Of a DNA stretch of 64,000 nt, positions 49,629 to 57,957 are shown one piece after another. The position numbers were made by a program, and so were the translations under genes. Source of the DNA: Armatimonadota bacterium (GTDB lineage Bacteria > Armatimonadota > UBA5829 > DTJY01); contig JAGONM010000008.1 in NCBI GenBank assembly GCA_017993055.1, forward strand, positions 1 through 64,000, read 5' to 3'. The notes under the pieces are model-generated. The model was not told the origin of the DNA. It did no database searches and saw only the letters and a program-made list of their open reading frames with translations. Within the stretch, counting starts at the first letter, position 1. Every line of letters begins with the position of its first letter.

Positions 49629-51997
49629 TCGGCCTGCGGGGCCGCTTCCTTGTAGTCGCAGCCCTCGGCAATGCACTTCACTCCCTGGGGTTTGCCGCGA
49701 AACTCCTTCTCGACGAGCATCCCGCCGCATGTCGGGCACTTGCGGTCGACAGGCTTCCCCGGATGGATATACTTGCAGTCGGGATACCTGTCGCAGCCAT
49801 AGAACGGGCCCCGTTTCGAGAACTTCTGTACGACGCGCCCGGAGCATCCTTCCACCGGACAGGGTATCGCCGGCCCGTCGGGCTCGCCTTCCTTGCGGAT
49901 GTTGATGATCGTCTTACACTTCGGGTAGGCCGAGCAGCCGAGGAACTCGCCGTACTTGCCCTGGCGCTTCACGAGCGGCTTGCCGCACTTCGGGCACTTC
50001 TGGTCGGTGACTTCCGCCGGCTGACCGTTGCCGTTCTCGGCCCTACCACGGGTGGCGAAGGTACACTCGGAGTTGTCGCACGTGTAGTTGGCGCTGCCCG
50101 GCGACTCCTCAACCAACACGCCGCCGCACCCGGGGACGGGGCATGGGTCGCCGAGCTTCTTGTTGATGACCGTCTTACACTTCGGGAAGCCGGAGCAGCT
50201 CAAGAACTGCCCGTACTTGCCCTCCCGGATCACGACGGGCTTGCCGCAGTTCGGACAGACTTCGTCGGTAGGGACCGGAGCCTTCTTGAGCGATTCCATG
50301 TTCGCCTTCGCCTCGATCAGAGCTTGCTCGAACGGGCCGTAGAACTCGCTCATGAGCACAGGCCACCGCAGGTTGCCCTCCTCGATCTCGTCGAGCTTGT
50401 CCTCGATGCCGGCAGTGAACGTAACATCCATGATCCCGGGGAAGTGCTTCACCAGGAGGTTGTTCACTGAGCATCCGAGGTCGGTCGGCCGGAACTTACG
50501 TTCGGCGAGTATAACGTACTCGCGGTCCTGGATCGTCGAGATGATGCTGGCGTAGGTGCTTGGGCGGCCGATGCCCTTCTCCTCCAGCGCCTTGACCAGA
50601 GTGGCCTCAGTGTATCTCGGCGGCGGCTCGGTAAAGTGCTGCTTCGGGATCAGATCGAGCAGGCGGAGCAATTCATCCTTAGCGAGCTTGGGGAGAAGCT
50701 GGTTCTCGTCTTCTTCGTCCTTGCCGTTATCCTTGCCCTCGGTATAGAGCACCGTGAAGCCGGGGAACTTGACGGTCGAGCCGGTCGCGCGGAAAGTGTA
50801 ATCGCCCGCGGATATATCCACGGTGACGACGTTGAGAACCGCCGACTCCATCTGGCAGGCGAGAAACCTCTGCCAGATCAGCTTGTAGAGGCGGAACTGA
50901 TCCTTGCTCAGAACGCTCTCTAGGTCCTCCGGCCGGCGGGCGACCGATGTGGGACGGATCGCCTCGTGAGCTTCCTGAGCCGACTTTCGCGACCTGTAGG
51001 CTCTGGGCGCATCCGGGAGGTATTCCCCGCCGTAGGTCTGGAGGATGTATTCGCGGGCTTCGTGGACCGCTTCCTGCGCGATTCGGGTCGAATCGGTTCG
51101 CATGTACGTGATCAGGCCGACGTGCCCCTCCGAGCCCAGTTCGATGCCCTCGTAGAGCATCTGGGCGACGGTCATGGTCTTCTTGTTCGAGAACCCGAGC
51201 TTGCGCGACGCCTCCTGCTGCAGGGTGCTGGTGATGAACGGCGGCGCGGGGTTGCGCTTCTGCTCGCGTTCCTTGACGTCGGCAACGACCCAGCTTGCGC
51301 CTTCGAGGTCGGCCAGGATGCTCTTCGCCTGCTCCTCGTTCCCGACCTTGATCTTCTGGCCCTTCTCCTCGATCAACTTGGCGTTGAATGGCTTATCTTC
51401 TTCCTGCTTGGTAAGCCGGGCGGTGAGCGACCAGTACTCCTCAGGGACGAAGGCCTCGATCTCACGCTCGCGGTCGCAGATCAGGCGAACGGCGACGCTC
51501 TGCACTCGCCCGGCGCTGAGCCCCTTCTTGACCTTGCTCCAGAGCAGAGGACTGAGCTTGTAGCCGACCAGTCTGTCGAGGACGCGCCGCGCCTGCTGGG
51601 CATCCACAAGATGGGCGTCCAACTCGTGCGGATGGCGAAGAGCCTCTTGGACAGCGGTCCGGGTGATCTCATTGAAGGTGATCCTCCTGGCGCCCTTGAG
51701 CCTGAGGGCCTGCTCGAGATGCCAGGCGATCGCCTCTCCCTCGCGATCGGGGTCGGTGGCGAGGTACACGGTGTCGGCCTTCGACGCGGCATCGCCGAGC
51801 CGCTTGAGGACGTCCTTCCGTTCGGGGATGGTCGCGTACTTCGGCTCGAACCCGTTGTCCACGTCCACTGCCAGTTCCCGCGCGGGAAGGTCTCGAACGT
51901 GACCCATGGACGCCTCGACCTGGAAGTCCTTCCCGAGGAAGCCTTTCAGGGTGCGCGTCTTAGCCGGTGACTCGACTATGATCAGTGACTTGGCCAT
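49625..51997 (-). CDS. topA: DNA topoisomerase I
   Basis: A 790-residue type IA topoisomerase relaxing negative supercoils. TOPRIM domain SLIIVESPAKTRTLKGFLG with the DxD in LATDPDREGEAIAWHLE; KGLSAGRVQSVAVRLI; active-site Tyr in ITYMRTDSTRI. The C-terminus has five zinc-ribbon-like repeats (CPNCGKPVVIREGKYGQFLSC, CPVPGCGG, CPKCGKPLVKRQGKYGEFLGC, CPVEGCSGR, CPTCGGM), of which two are nearly identical duplicates. ATG 51997 (MAKSL) is the family start; the open frame begins 17 codons earlier. First gene of the topA...hslU minus-strand group. Confidence 0.97.
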   Translation of the reverse strand: MAKSLIIVESPAKTRTLKGFLGKDFQVEASMGHVRDLPARELAVDVDNGFEPKYATIPERKDVLKRLGDAASKADTVYLATDPDREGEAIAWHLEQALRLKGARRITFNEITRTAVQEALRHPHELDAHLVDAQQARRVLDRLVGYKLSPLLWSKVKKGLSAGRVQSVAVRLICDREREIEAFVPEEYWSLTARLTKQEEDKPFNAKLIEEKGQKIKVGNEEQAKSILADLEGASWVVADVKEREQKRNPAPPFITSTLQQEASRKLGFSNKKTMTVAQMLYEGIELGSEGHVGLITYMRTDSTRIAQEAVHEAREYILQTYGGEYLPDAPRAYRSRKSAQEAHEAIRPTSVARRPEDLESVLSKDQFRLYKLIWQRFLACQMESAVLNVVTVDISAGDYTFRATGSTVKFPGFTVLYTEGKDNGKDEEDENQLLPKLAKDELLRLLDLIPKQHFTEPPPRYTEATLVKALEEKGIGRPSTYASIISTIQDREYVILAERKFRPTDLGCSVNNLLVKHFPGIMDVTFTAGIEDKLDEIEEGNLRWPVLMSEFYGPFEQALIEAKANMESLKKAPVPTDEVCPNCGKPVVIREGKYGQFLSCSGFPKCKTVINKKLGDPCPVPGCGGVLVEESPGSANYTCDNSECTFATRGRAENGNGQPAEVTDQKCPKCGKPLVKRQGKYGEFLGCSAYPKCKTIINIRKEGEPDGPAIPCPVEGCSGRVVQKFSKRGPFYGCDRYPDCKYIHPGKPVDRKCPTCGGMLVEKEFRGKPQGVKCIAEGCDYKEAAPQAE

Positions 51998-52116
51998 TCT
52001 ACGATGATGCCTCGCTCGCCGCGGCAGGAGATACTCGACCTGCGACAAGATTATCGGGAGCGCCGCTCCGCATCTCTAGACTGCGTGGGACGCGGGCTAG
52101 TTCCGCTCAAAATGAA

Positions 52117-52143
52117 GCCTGCCGTCGCAGGTGCACGGCAGGC
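52117..52143 (-). terminator. Terminator between the zinc-ribbon membrane gene and topA
   Basis: GCCTGCCG (52117-52124) and CGGCAGGC (52136-52143) pair perfectly; read on the minus strand the stem is followed by TTCATTTTG, a weak U-tract. It separates topA from the upstream genes. Confidence 0.65.
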
Positions 52144-52183
52144 ACGAGTCGCTATTAAAGCACATCCGCGGCAATCGCGCAAG

Positions 52184-52657
52184 CTATGTATTCTTCCACG
52201 GTCCCGGAAACGGCCCTGGGAACGGCCCGGGCCACGGCCCTTTGAAGGGCATGGTGAAGGGCATCCAGATGAGCGGCAGCAGGCCGATGATGAGAGACGC
52301 GGCGCCGACTATGATGACCCACATACCCCGGGTGTCGCCCTTGGAATGCGCCATGGCGCCAAGAACTATCGCAGCGATGGAACACAAGGGCGAACAACAG
52401 CAACAGCATCCGAAGAACCCCAGGCCGCCCAGCACGAATCCGACTATGACGAGAGTCTCGGTCTCCTTGCGGTCGGCGGGCGGCACGTATGTCGGCGAAG
52501 CGGGGACCGGCGGATCGGAAGAGACCGTAACAACGGACTCGGAAGGCTCCTGCTGCTCAACGGAGAGCGGCTCGCCGCACTGCCAGCAGGTCGTGCTCGA
52601 CGGGAAGTTGGCCGCACCGCACTTCGAGCACTTCGTTCTGTTCGGATTGTCGTTCAT
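52184..52657 (-). CDS. Zinc-ribbon membrane protein with DUF4190-like helices
   Basis: A 157-residue protein. A zinc ribbon (CSKCGAANFPSSTTCWQCGEPL) comes first, then a Ser/Pro/Val-rich linker, then two membrane helices (LVIVGFVLGGLGFF and MWVIIVGAASLIIGLLPLIW) with GAMAHSKGDT between, the DUF4190-type arrangement. Odd features are a run of five Cys after the first helix and a C-terminal Gly-Pro-Trp/Phe repeat (GPWPGPFPGPFPGPW). ATG 52657 has GGAGG upstream; the longer frame is ignored. Function unknown. Confidence 0.78.
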   Translation of the reverse strand: MNDNPNRTKCSKCGAANFPSSTTCWQCGEPLSVEQQEPSESVVTVSSDPPVPASPTYVPPADRKETETLVIVGFVLGGLGFFGCCCCCSPLCSIAAIVLGAMAHSKGDTRGMWVIIVGAASLIIGLLPLIWMPFTMPFKGPWPGPFPGPFPGPWKNT

Positions 52658-52742
52658 GCATCGCCTCCGCGCGAGCCGGCTATACGATCCGCCCGATGCT
52701 CCCTCCACTGCTATTCGACCGATCGCCGAGACTGTCCTGCCG

Positions 52743-53111
52743 TCATCCGAGGACAATCCTCAACACGCCGTACAGGATAGTCAGGCCGATGCACGATAGA
52801 ACCAGGGTCGGCACGCGCGGCCTGATCCAGTCGAGAAGCCTGGTCCGCCTCCGGGTCAGAATCTCATGGACAGCGGCCGACCAGAGCAGTGCGAAGAAGG
52901 CCGCCAGGATGACCGCGATGGGATTGAAGGACAGCGCCCGGCCGAAGTCGAGATGCGCGAGGGCCGCGAGCGAACGCGTCATGCCGCAGGTCGGGCATGG
53001 GTAGCCCGTCACGCGGTAGAAGACGCATGTGGACGGCAGACGGTCGAGTGGAACGAACCTCGCCGCCGCGATGAGGAGCGGGAGTGACACTATGATCGTG
53101 AATCTGCGCAT
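52743..53111 (-). CDS. DUF2752 membrane protein
   Basis: A 122-residue protein with a signal-like N-terminal helix (FTIIVSLPLLIAAARFV), the DUF2752 signature TGYPCPTCGMTRSLAALAHLDFGRALSFNPIAVIL, and a final helix. The family has two conserved Cys that may be redox- or metal-active; no role is known. ATG 53111 is preferred to GTG 53114. It lies 86 bases upstream of the zinc-ribbon membrane gene and 31 bases after the DapA-like gene, so these three are probably co-transcribed. Confidence 0.88.
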   Translation of the reverse strand: MRRFTIIVSLPLLIAAARFVPLDRLPSTCVFYRVTGYPCPTCGMTRSLAALAHLDFGRALSFNPIAVILAAFFALLWSAAVHEILTRRRTRLLDWIRPRVPTLVLSCIGLTILYGVLRIVLG

Positions 53112-53141
53112 CACGGGTTGGTCTCAGTACGAACAGGAGTT

Positions 53142-54200
53142 CTAGCCGAGCCATTCATCGAGATGCTCGGCGACGAAGGCATCGTCGTTGAGACGCGGAT
53201 AGGCCGAATACACGCGGTCAATCTCCGCCGCCTGGCCGGGACTGAGAGTCTCTCGAGGGTCGAGGCACCAGATGCCCTCCAGGAGACCCTGACGCCGCAG
53301 GACCTCGTGCAGGCCGGCGATGCACCCCGCGAACGCGTTCGCCGCGTCGAAGAACGCGGCATTGCAGTCGGTGACCTCGATCGCTCGGCGCATCATCTCC
53401 GCGGGCACGTCCCCACCCTTTTCGACCAGCGCGCGGCACTCGTCCAGCAGTTCGACCGCCTTCGCCGTCCAGACCGACCAATGGCCGAGAAGCCCACCGA
53501 CGATCCGGCGCTCTATCGGCCTGCCGCCTACGATGAACCGGTGCGACGTCAGGAGGTCCATTACGATGTTGTCGTCGTTGCCCGTGTAGATCGAGACTTC
53601 GTCACGGCCCGATTCAGCCAGCGCACGGATGACGTCGAGCGTCTGGTAGCGGTTGAACGGCGCGATCTTGACTGCGGCGACGTTCGGGATGTCGAAGAAC
53701 CGGCGCCAGAACGAGCAGGGAAGCACCCGGCCGCCGACTGCCGGCTGGAGGTAGAACCCCACGACCGGGATGACCTCGGCGACGGCGCGGCAGTGCGATA
53801 TGAGGCCGTCGGTGTCGGAGTCCTTCATGGCGGCGAGGCTCAGAAGCCCCGCGTGGTATCCGAGGTCGCGGACGAGCGCGGCCTCGGCAACCGCCTGCTC
53901 GGTCGCTCCGCAGATGCCGGCAACCCGGACGAGCGGCTCGCAACGGCCCCCGTCCGCGCGTGACATCTCCTCGGCGGCGAGTTCGAGTATCGGCCGAAAG
54001 AGCCCGATCCCCGGATCGCGGATGGCAAACTGGGTGGTGTGCACTCCGATCGCCAGGCCGCCCGATCCGGCCGCTATGTAGTAGCGGCAGAGCGCCCGCT
54101 GACGGCGCTCGTCGAGCTTTCGCTCGGCCGTGAGCGCGAGCGGACTCGCCGGTATCACGACTCCGCGCCGGAGCGAGTGTCGAACCTGTGTAGGCAGCAT
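53142..54200 (-). CDS. DapA/NanA-family aldolase-like protein
   Basis: A 352-residue TIM-barrel protein of the dihydrodipicolinate synthase family. VVIPASPLALTAERKLDERRQRALCRYYIAAGSGGLAIG corresponds to the substrate-entry region; GFYLQPAVGG holds the Tyr, and VAAVKIAPFNR the Schiff-base Lys. It is longer than DapA (about 290), and the N-terminal GTTGE motif is changed to VHTTQF, so DapA itself is unlikely; an aldolase for a keto-acid sugar is more probable. ATG 54200 is preferred over 54206 for spacing to GAAAGG. Confidence 0.82.
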   Translation of the reverse strand: MLPTQVRHSLRRGVVIPASPLALTAERKLDERRQRALCRYYIAAGSGGLAIGVHTTQFAIRDPGIGLFRPILELAAEEMSRADGGRCEPLVRVAGICGATEQAVAEAALVRDLGYHAGLLSLAAMKDSDTDGLISHCRAVAEVIPVVGFYLQPAVGGRVLPCSFWRRFFDIPNVAAVKIAPFNRYQTLDVIRALAESGRDEVSIYTGNDDNIVMDLLTSHRFIVGGRPIERRIVGGLLGHWSVWTAKAVELLDECRALVEKGGDVPAEMMRRAIEVTDCNAAFFDAANAFAGCIAGLHEVLRRQGLLEGIWCLDPRETLSPGQAAEIDRVYSAYPRLNDDAFVAEHLDEWLG

Positions 54201-54235
54201 GGGCATCCTTTCAAGCGGCCTGAACGAGGAGGCTC

Positions 54236-55288
54236 CTAGAACTTCCCGTCGCGGCTCTCGAAGTGAGTCGGCTTCCCGAGGCTCTCGCCCCCGCTCATCA
54301 CCCAGTTCGCGATCCAGTGGATCATCTGCTGAAGGCCGATCTTCGGGTAGCCGAAGAGCCGATGCCCCAGTTGGCCGTCGTTGAGCAGGACTTCCGATGC
54401 CTCGGCTCCGGTGATGGTGACGGGCTTCCCCATGATCTCGCCGAACTGTCCTGCGGCCTTGCGGATGCTGACAAGCTCCGGGCCGGCGACATTCAGGATG
54501 AACGGCGGGGACGACACCAGATCGAGCGACTGGAGGGTCATGGCGATGGCATCGGCCTGCCAGATCACGTTGGCGTTACCCATCGTCACATCCACGGGCT
54601 CTCCCGCCCATACCTGTCGGGCTACATCCACAAGCACACCATAGCGCATTTCGACCGCGTAGTTGAGGCGGATGATGGCCGTCGGGGTGCCGTTCGCGCG
54701 GCTGAAGTGCTCGAACATCCGCTCGCGGCCGAGGGCGCTGGTCGCGTAGTCGCCGACCGGATTTGGGGCATCGGCCTCAACCGAGCCGCCGCCGGTAAGC
54801 GGCACGAGCCCGTAGATGTTCCCCGTCGAGAAAGCCACGATCCGGCTATCCGCGTACTTCCGAGCTACGAGGCCGGGAAGGAATGCGTTCATCGCCCAGG
54901 TGAGGGCCTCCTGGCCGGTAGAGCCGAACTTCATGCCGACCATGAAGATGACGTTCTTCGCGGGCGGGAGGTTGTCGAATTGCTCCTCATCCAAAAGGTT
55001 GCACTTCACCGTCTCGACGCCGAAAGACTCGACGCGCGCCTGAACCTCGGGGTTCGGGAAGAGATCCACTCCGATCACCTTTCGCTCGATTCCCGCAGCG
55101 TCGGATGCGCGCGCGGCCATGCGGGCGAGCGTCGGGCCGACCTTCCCGCCGACGCCCAGTATCAGTATGTCTCCCTCGATGCGGCGGAGGGTGTCCACCA
55201 CCCCCTCGGTCGGCGCGCTCAGCATCTCCTCGAGTTGGTCAACGCCGCCGATTGGCTGTCTGTCGTAGATCGTCTTGCCCTCGGGCAT
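54236..55288 (-). CDS. NAD-dependent epimerase/dehydratase-like protein
   Basis: A 350-residue extended SDR-type protein. The Rossmann motif is ILILGVGGKVGPTLARMA, followed by VIGVDLFP and STGNIYG. At the catalytic position the usual Tyr-xxx-Lys reads YATSALGRERM, so the Lys is missing and activity is doubtful or altered. A C-terminal substrate domain includes ILNVAGPELVSIRKAAGQFGE. ATG 55288 is used; the 82 codons upstream in frame look spurious. It is 35 bases upstream of the DapA-like gene on the same strand and likely works in the same sugar pathway. Confidence 0.82.
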   Translation of the reverse strand: MPEGKTIYDRQPIGGVDQLEEMLSAPTEGVVDTLRRIEGDILILGVGGKVGPTLARMAARASDAAGIERKVIGVDLFPNPEVQARVESFGVETVKCNLLDEEQFDNLPPAKNVIFMVGMKFGSTGQEALTWAMNAFLPGLVARKYADSRIVAFSTGNIYGLVPLTGGGSVEADAPNPVGDYATSALGRERMFEHFSRANGTPTAIIRLNYAVEMRYGVLVDVARQVWAGEPVDVTMGNANVIWQADAIAMTLQSLDLVSSPPFILNVAGPELVSIRKAAGQFGEIMGKPVTITGAEASEVLLNDGQLGHRLFGYPKIGLQQMIHWIANWVMSGGESLGKPTHFESRDGKF

Positions 55289-55420
55289 GCTCGTGCTCCC
55301 CTCGATCAGCAGTGAAAGTATGTGGCCTGATGACGAACCGACGGCCAAGGGTGTCGGCAGTATCCAGGCTTTGCGACAAGTGTAGCAGAAGCCCGACGCA
55401 CGGTCAATCGCGGGGAGACG

Positions 55421-55455
55421 CGCGAAAGACCCGGATTGGGGCCGGGTCTCTCGCG
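55421..55455 (-). terminator. Terminator after the first PEP-CTERM gene
   Basis: CGCGAAAGACCCGG (55421-55434) pairs with CCGGGTCTCTCGCG (55442-55455) with one mismatch around a 7-base loop, 27 bases after the PEP-CTERM stop codon. Confidence 0.7.
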
Positions 55456-55481
55456 GTGAGTACAGGAATCGGTCTGTGGTC

Positions 55482-56087
55482 TCAGCTGTTGTTCCTGCGT
55501 CGAAGGGCAAGTCCGCCGACCGACGTCGCTCCAATCGCCAGGGCGAAGAGACTCGACGGTTCAGGGATCGGAGGCGTCTTGGGCTCGGTGTTGATGGTGA
55601 GCTTGATGCCGCAGTTGTAGTAGTGGCAGTCAGGGTCGAAGCCCAGGCCGAACACGTTGTTATTGTTCGCGTAGTCGGTCAGGGTGTTTATCAGACCAAC
55701 GTCGCTGAACTTGTAGGTAAGATTCTCCGCATAGCTGTTGGTATCCGTGTAGTTGGCGATCAGCGGGTGGCTCGCCCAGTTGTCTCCGCCGCCCTCATAG
55801 TCCGTCCAGCGCTTGACTCCAACCTGCGGGTTGTCGAGCAGGTGGATGTACAGGTGATCGTTCGACTCCGTGGTCCAGTCGTTGATCTGCGAGATGAACA
55901 GCACGGCTTCGGTGATCTGCTCGCCGGCCGGGACGGCCCAGGATATACCCCATGAGTAGTAGTACTCGTGAGGCAGATCCTCCAGGTCGGAAACGCTCGG
56001 AACGAACTGATAGGTGCCCGCCGACGCGGGAAGCACGAGCGCCGCCAACAGCAGTATGATGATTGCCGGATGGATTGTCTTGAACAT
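55482..56087 (-). CDS. PEP-CTERM sorting-domain protein
   Basis: A 201-residue exported protein: signal peptide MFKTIHPAIIILLLAALVLPASA, a beta-rich body (LTDYANNNNVFGLGFDPD), then the C-terminal sorting tail PIPEPSSLFALAIGATSVGGLALRRR with the PEP motif, hydrophobic helix and basic end. The tail is cut by an exosortase, which is not encoded in this window. ATG 56087 has AGGAGG upstream. The body, which looks like a lectin- or jelly-roll-type fold, has no recognised function. Confidence 0.9.
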   Translation of the reverse strand: MFKTIHPAIIILLLAALVLPASAGTYQFVPSVSDLEDLPHEYYYSWGISWAVPAGEQITEAVLFISQINDWTTESNDHLYIHLLDNPQVGVKRWTDYEGGGDNWASHPLIANYTDTNSYAENLTYKFSDVGLINTLTDYANNNNVFGLGFDPDCHYYNCGIKLTINTEPKTPPIPEPSSLFALAIGATSVGGLALRRRNNS

Positions 56088-56109
56088 GTCTTCACGACCT
56101 CCTCTTGAT

Positions 56110-56136
56110 GCGCCGGCGCCTCGATGACGCCGGCGC
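56110..56136. terminator. Stem-loop between the two PEP-CTERM genes
   Basis: GCGCCGGCG (56110-56118) and CGCCGGCGC (56128-56136) pair perfectly around CCTCGATGA, upstream of the first PEP-CTERM ribosome site and after the second gene's stop. No U-run. Confidence 0.45.
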
Positions 56137-56160
56137 GATGCATGCTTCGTACCCCGGGAG

Positions 56161-56814
56161 TCAGGCTCTCCTTCGGGCCAGGCCCGCAAGGGAGATGAAC
56201 CCCGTGCAGAGCACTATCAGAGCGGAAGGCTCAGGGATGGGCGGATAAGGCGGATCGAATGTCGCACCGCTCTTGTCGAACCAGGTCTGCCCGTACATCG
56301 GGTTGTCCTGCGCTACCCACCTGACCGAACCGTCAAGACTGCCGCTGCCCGGTACGACCTGCCCGACGTGGCAGAGGAAGCCGATGGCATCGGGATAGCC
56401 GGTGTAGCCGGCGCCGAACGGGTTGATCTTCGGCGCGGACGGGTTGAACGTGTAGGTGAACGTCGCGCTCTGCCCCGGAGCGATAGCCGGCGGCGTGAAG
56501 TACTTCTTGCTCGGCTGCGAGATCTCGTAAGACTGCCAGCCGCTTCCATCCCATTCCCAACCCGCGGGTGCGGTCCAGGCGGTCGGCGCGGGCACGTTGA
56601 ACGGCTCGAGCGACCAGATCAACACGCACGGCAGATCGGCCTGACCGCCGTTGTTGGTGAGCGTCCAGGTGAACGTGTTGGTCATCGGGTCAAGGACGGA
56701 GTCCACGAAGGTGATGCCCGTCGTCTGGGCGGAGTCCCAGGACTGTGCATGAACCGGCATTGCCAGCACTGCGAGCAACAGGACAGCGATGGTGAAGTGA
56801 GTGATTCTAATCAT
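56161..56814 (-). CDS. PEP-CTERM sorting-domain protein
   Basis: A 217-residue exported protein. Signal peptide MIRITHFTIAVLLLAVLAMPVHA; a beta-sandwich body (FTWTLTNNGGQADLPCVLIWSLEPF, GQSATFTYTFNPSAP) typical of choice-of-anchor domains; C-terminal tail PIPEPSALIVLCTGFISLAGLARRRA with the PEP motif. Only the tail and signal peptide resemble the neighbouring PEP-CTERM protein. ATG 56814. The two PEP-CTERM genes are followed upstream by sigma-like regulator genes on the same strand, which may control them. Confidence 0.9.
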   Translation of the reverse strand: MIRITHFTIAVLLLAVLAMPVHAQSWDSAQTTGITFVDSVLDPMTNTFTWTLTNNGGQADLPCVLIWSLEPFNVPAPTAWTAPAGWEWDGSGWQSYEISQPSKKYFTPPAIAPGQSATFTYTFNPSAPKINPFGAGYTGYPDAIGFLCHVGQVVPGSGSLDGSVRWVAQDNPMYGQTWFDKSGATFDPPYPPIPEPSALIVLCTGFISLAGLARRRA

Positions 56815-57025
56815 CTTGAATCCCCTTTTCCTCGTGATAGGTTTCCGGGCGGCGCTTCATCCCTCTTCGCAGAGACGGAAGGAATCGCCCGCCCAGGCAG
56901 CGCCGGGCCGGGGCCCTGACCTGCCTTTGCTTTACTGCTGTTTCTAACAAGAATTGGAACAGATGCCATCCGTGGCTGGGACGCTTCCCACATTCGGGAT
57001 AGCGAACCCACAGGACATTTCGAAG

Positions 57026-57580
57026 CTAGACCGCGCGCTCTCCGGTCACGTCTTCGATGACCAGGTACTTGCGGCGAATGGACGCCACCATTCTGGAGAC
57101 AGCCTGCCTGGACACTCCCAGCATCGCGGGCAGATCGCGCTGTTCGTAGCCCCCACGCATCAGCTCGTAGCATCTTCGCTCGGCCGGGCTGAGCATCGCT
57201 TCCATGCGCTCGATGGTCTGGCGCAGGGCGACATACTCGCACACGTCGCAGGGCTGATCGGATGATTCAGCGCGGAGGTCTCCCAATGAAGCCTCCGATT
57301 CACAGCCGATGAGTTCTCGGGCGCCGATCGAACGGGAGCGGTCTATGCAGAGGTTGCGGATGGTCCGCCGGATGAACTGCCTGGGAAACCGGATGTCGCC
57401 TCTGTAGCGGAGGGCGGCGAGCAGGGCGTCGGACGCCAGGTCCTGCTGATCGTTGTAGTTCGCCGCGAACTCCCGGGAACAGGCGGATGCCAGTCTGAAC
57501 AGCTCGATTGCGGGGTCTGAATGATTGGACCGCTGAGGTCTGGGTGATACGTATAGCCGTGTTGATCTGCGATCCAACAT
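57026..57580 (-). CDS. Sigma-70-like regulator beside the PEP-CTERM genes
   Basis: A 184-residue protein with an ECF-like layout: region 2-like YNDQQDLASDALLAALRYRGDIRFPRQFIRRTIRNLCIDRSR and a region 4-like helix-turn-helix ERRCYELMRGGYEQRDLPAMLGVSRQAVSRMVASIRRKY. ATG 57580 has AGGATCAGG upstream; ATG 57601 is possible. No anti-sigma gene is attached. Paralogous to the regulator at 57958; the QRDLP-x-x-xGVSRQAVS segment is nearly identical in both. Confidence 0.82.
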   Translation of the reverse strand: MLDRRSTRLYVSPRPQRSNHSDPAIELFRLASACSREFAANYNDQQDLASDALLAALRYRGDIRFPRQFIRRTIRNLCIDRSRSIGARELIGCESEASLGDLRAESSDQPCDVCEYVALRQTIERMEAMLSPAERRCYELMRGGYEQRDLPAMLGVSRQAVSRMVASIRRKYLVIEDVTGERAV

Positions 57581-57957
57581 CCTGATCCTCTTCCTCTGCA
57601 TGGCGCCCCCGCCTGTATCGGCGGGTGGCTTCGGCTGCGGGGACAGATCGAGGTCTGCCCTCTCACTCCGATAGACAAGCGAAGAGGCGGAATGTCAACC
57701 ATCGAATTCGTAGTTGACATTACCGAGGCTGAAACGTCTATGCAGTGACAGTCGAACTGGGAAGCGACTGCGGCCATCGCGGCCTGTTGGAGAAGAAGAT
57801 GTGGATCCTACTCTGGAAAGACACCGTTTCGAACAGATCAGGCGCGCTTGAGTGTCCGGGAGGACAGAGCCACCTCGAAGCCTGCGGCCACCTTCGAGCG
57901 CTCTTTCCCAGGCGGCTGTTCCGCGTCGCCTGGATAGCGCCCGACTCGGGCAGGCTT
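57581..57957. other. 377-base gap between two sigma-like genes
   Basis: No convincing gene. It contains an inverted repeat AATGTCAAC (57691-57699) / GTTGACATT (57713-57721) with 13 bases between; each arm includes a TTGACA box facing outwards, with TCTATC and TCTATG 17 bases further on each side as weak -10 candidates. This could be an operator or a pair of divergent promoters. A 73-codon plus-strand frame at 57745-57966 has no recognisable product or ribosome site. Confidence 0.5.
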
